Origin: Zonotrichia leucophrys gambelii
Taxonomy: Eukaryota > Chordata > Aves > Passeriformes > Passerellidae
Direction: 5' to 3'
Length of the DNA stretch: 64,000 nt
Assembly: GCF_028769735.1 (NCBI RefSeq)
Contig: NC_088186.1
Coordinates: 4,403,001 to 4,467,000, forward strand
Numbering within the stretch: the first letter of the stretch is position 1; each line of letters begins with the position of its first letter. Shown here one piece after another: positions 63,867-64,000 of the stretch. The position numbers and the translations under genes are program-made. The notes below the pieces were generated by a model. The model searched no databases. It was given only the letters and a program-made list of their open reading frames with translations, and was not told the origin of the DNA.

Positions 63867-64000
63867 GTAACACAGCCAAAGAGCACCAGTGCCTCTTACC
63901 AGCCTGTTGGTTTTTAAACAATATTGCAAAATGTGCACAAGAGACGAGGGTTAGTGTTGCTTTTGAATTTCCAGCCCTCCAGAGCAATTCTTCCCTGCTC
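63867..64000 (+). other. RAPGEF1: RAPGEF1 intron 6, start only
   Basis: It starts with donor gtaaca and continues past the window edge. Nothing else is visible. Confidence 0.85.

Overview
This is vertebrate nuclear DNA, most likely from a songbird (passerine). It has no prokaryote-like coding density. It carries 3' ends of CR1 LINEs, the dominant LINE of birds, and LTRs of two endogenous-retrovirus families that I recognise as typical of passerine genomes. Its only recognisable protein-coding gene has short, well-bounded exons in long introns. The species call is inference.

Layout: 1-19.4 kb is a gene desert upstream of the gene. It holds LTR copies (1-368, 4698-5405, 19166-19440), one CR1 tail (16048-16318), an AT-rich tandem array (6100-6700), a purine-only tract (16786-17024) and mostly unique sequence, parts of which look like conserved noncoding elements. 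A GC-rich 20-bp minisatellite (19437-19768) runs into a CpG-island promoter, and the + strand gene RAPGEF1 (C3G, a guanine-nucleotide exchange factor for Rap1) starts at ATG 20041. A second, 24-bp minisatellite (about 20999-21583) lies just downstream in intron 1.

RAPGEF1 fills the rest of the window and leaves it on the right. Six coding exons are supported: 20041-20065, 51605-51744, 55899-56077, 58687-58843, 63231-63319 and 63714-63866. All have GT/AG borders and matching phases, and together they give 247 complete codons plus 2 bases of a single open frame. They encode the N-terminal region of the protein, up to the first proline-rich tract. The Crk-binding tracts, REM and CDC25 catalytic domains lie beyond the window. 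Intron 1 is 31.5 kb.

I did not find an undescribed system. The points most worth checking are the apparent absence of a 38-codon exon present in the mammalian protein, the two minisatellites bracketing the promoter, a hairpin-prone tandem repeat just after one 5' splice site, and several noncoding blocks with features of ancient regulatory DNA.
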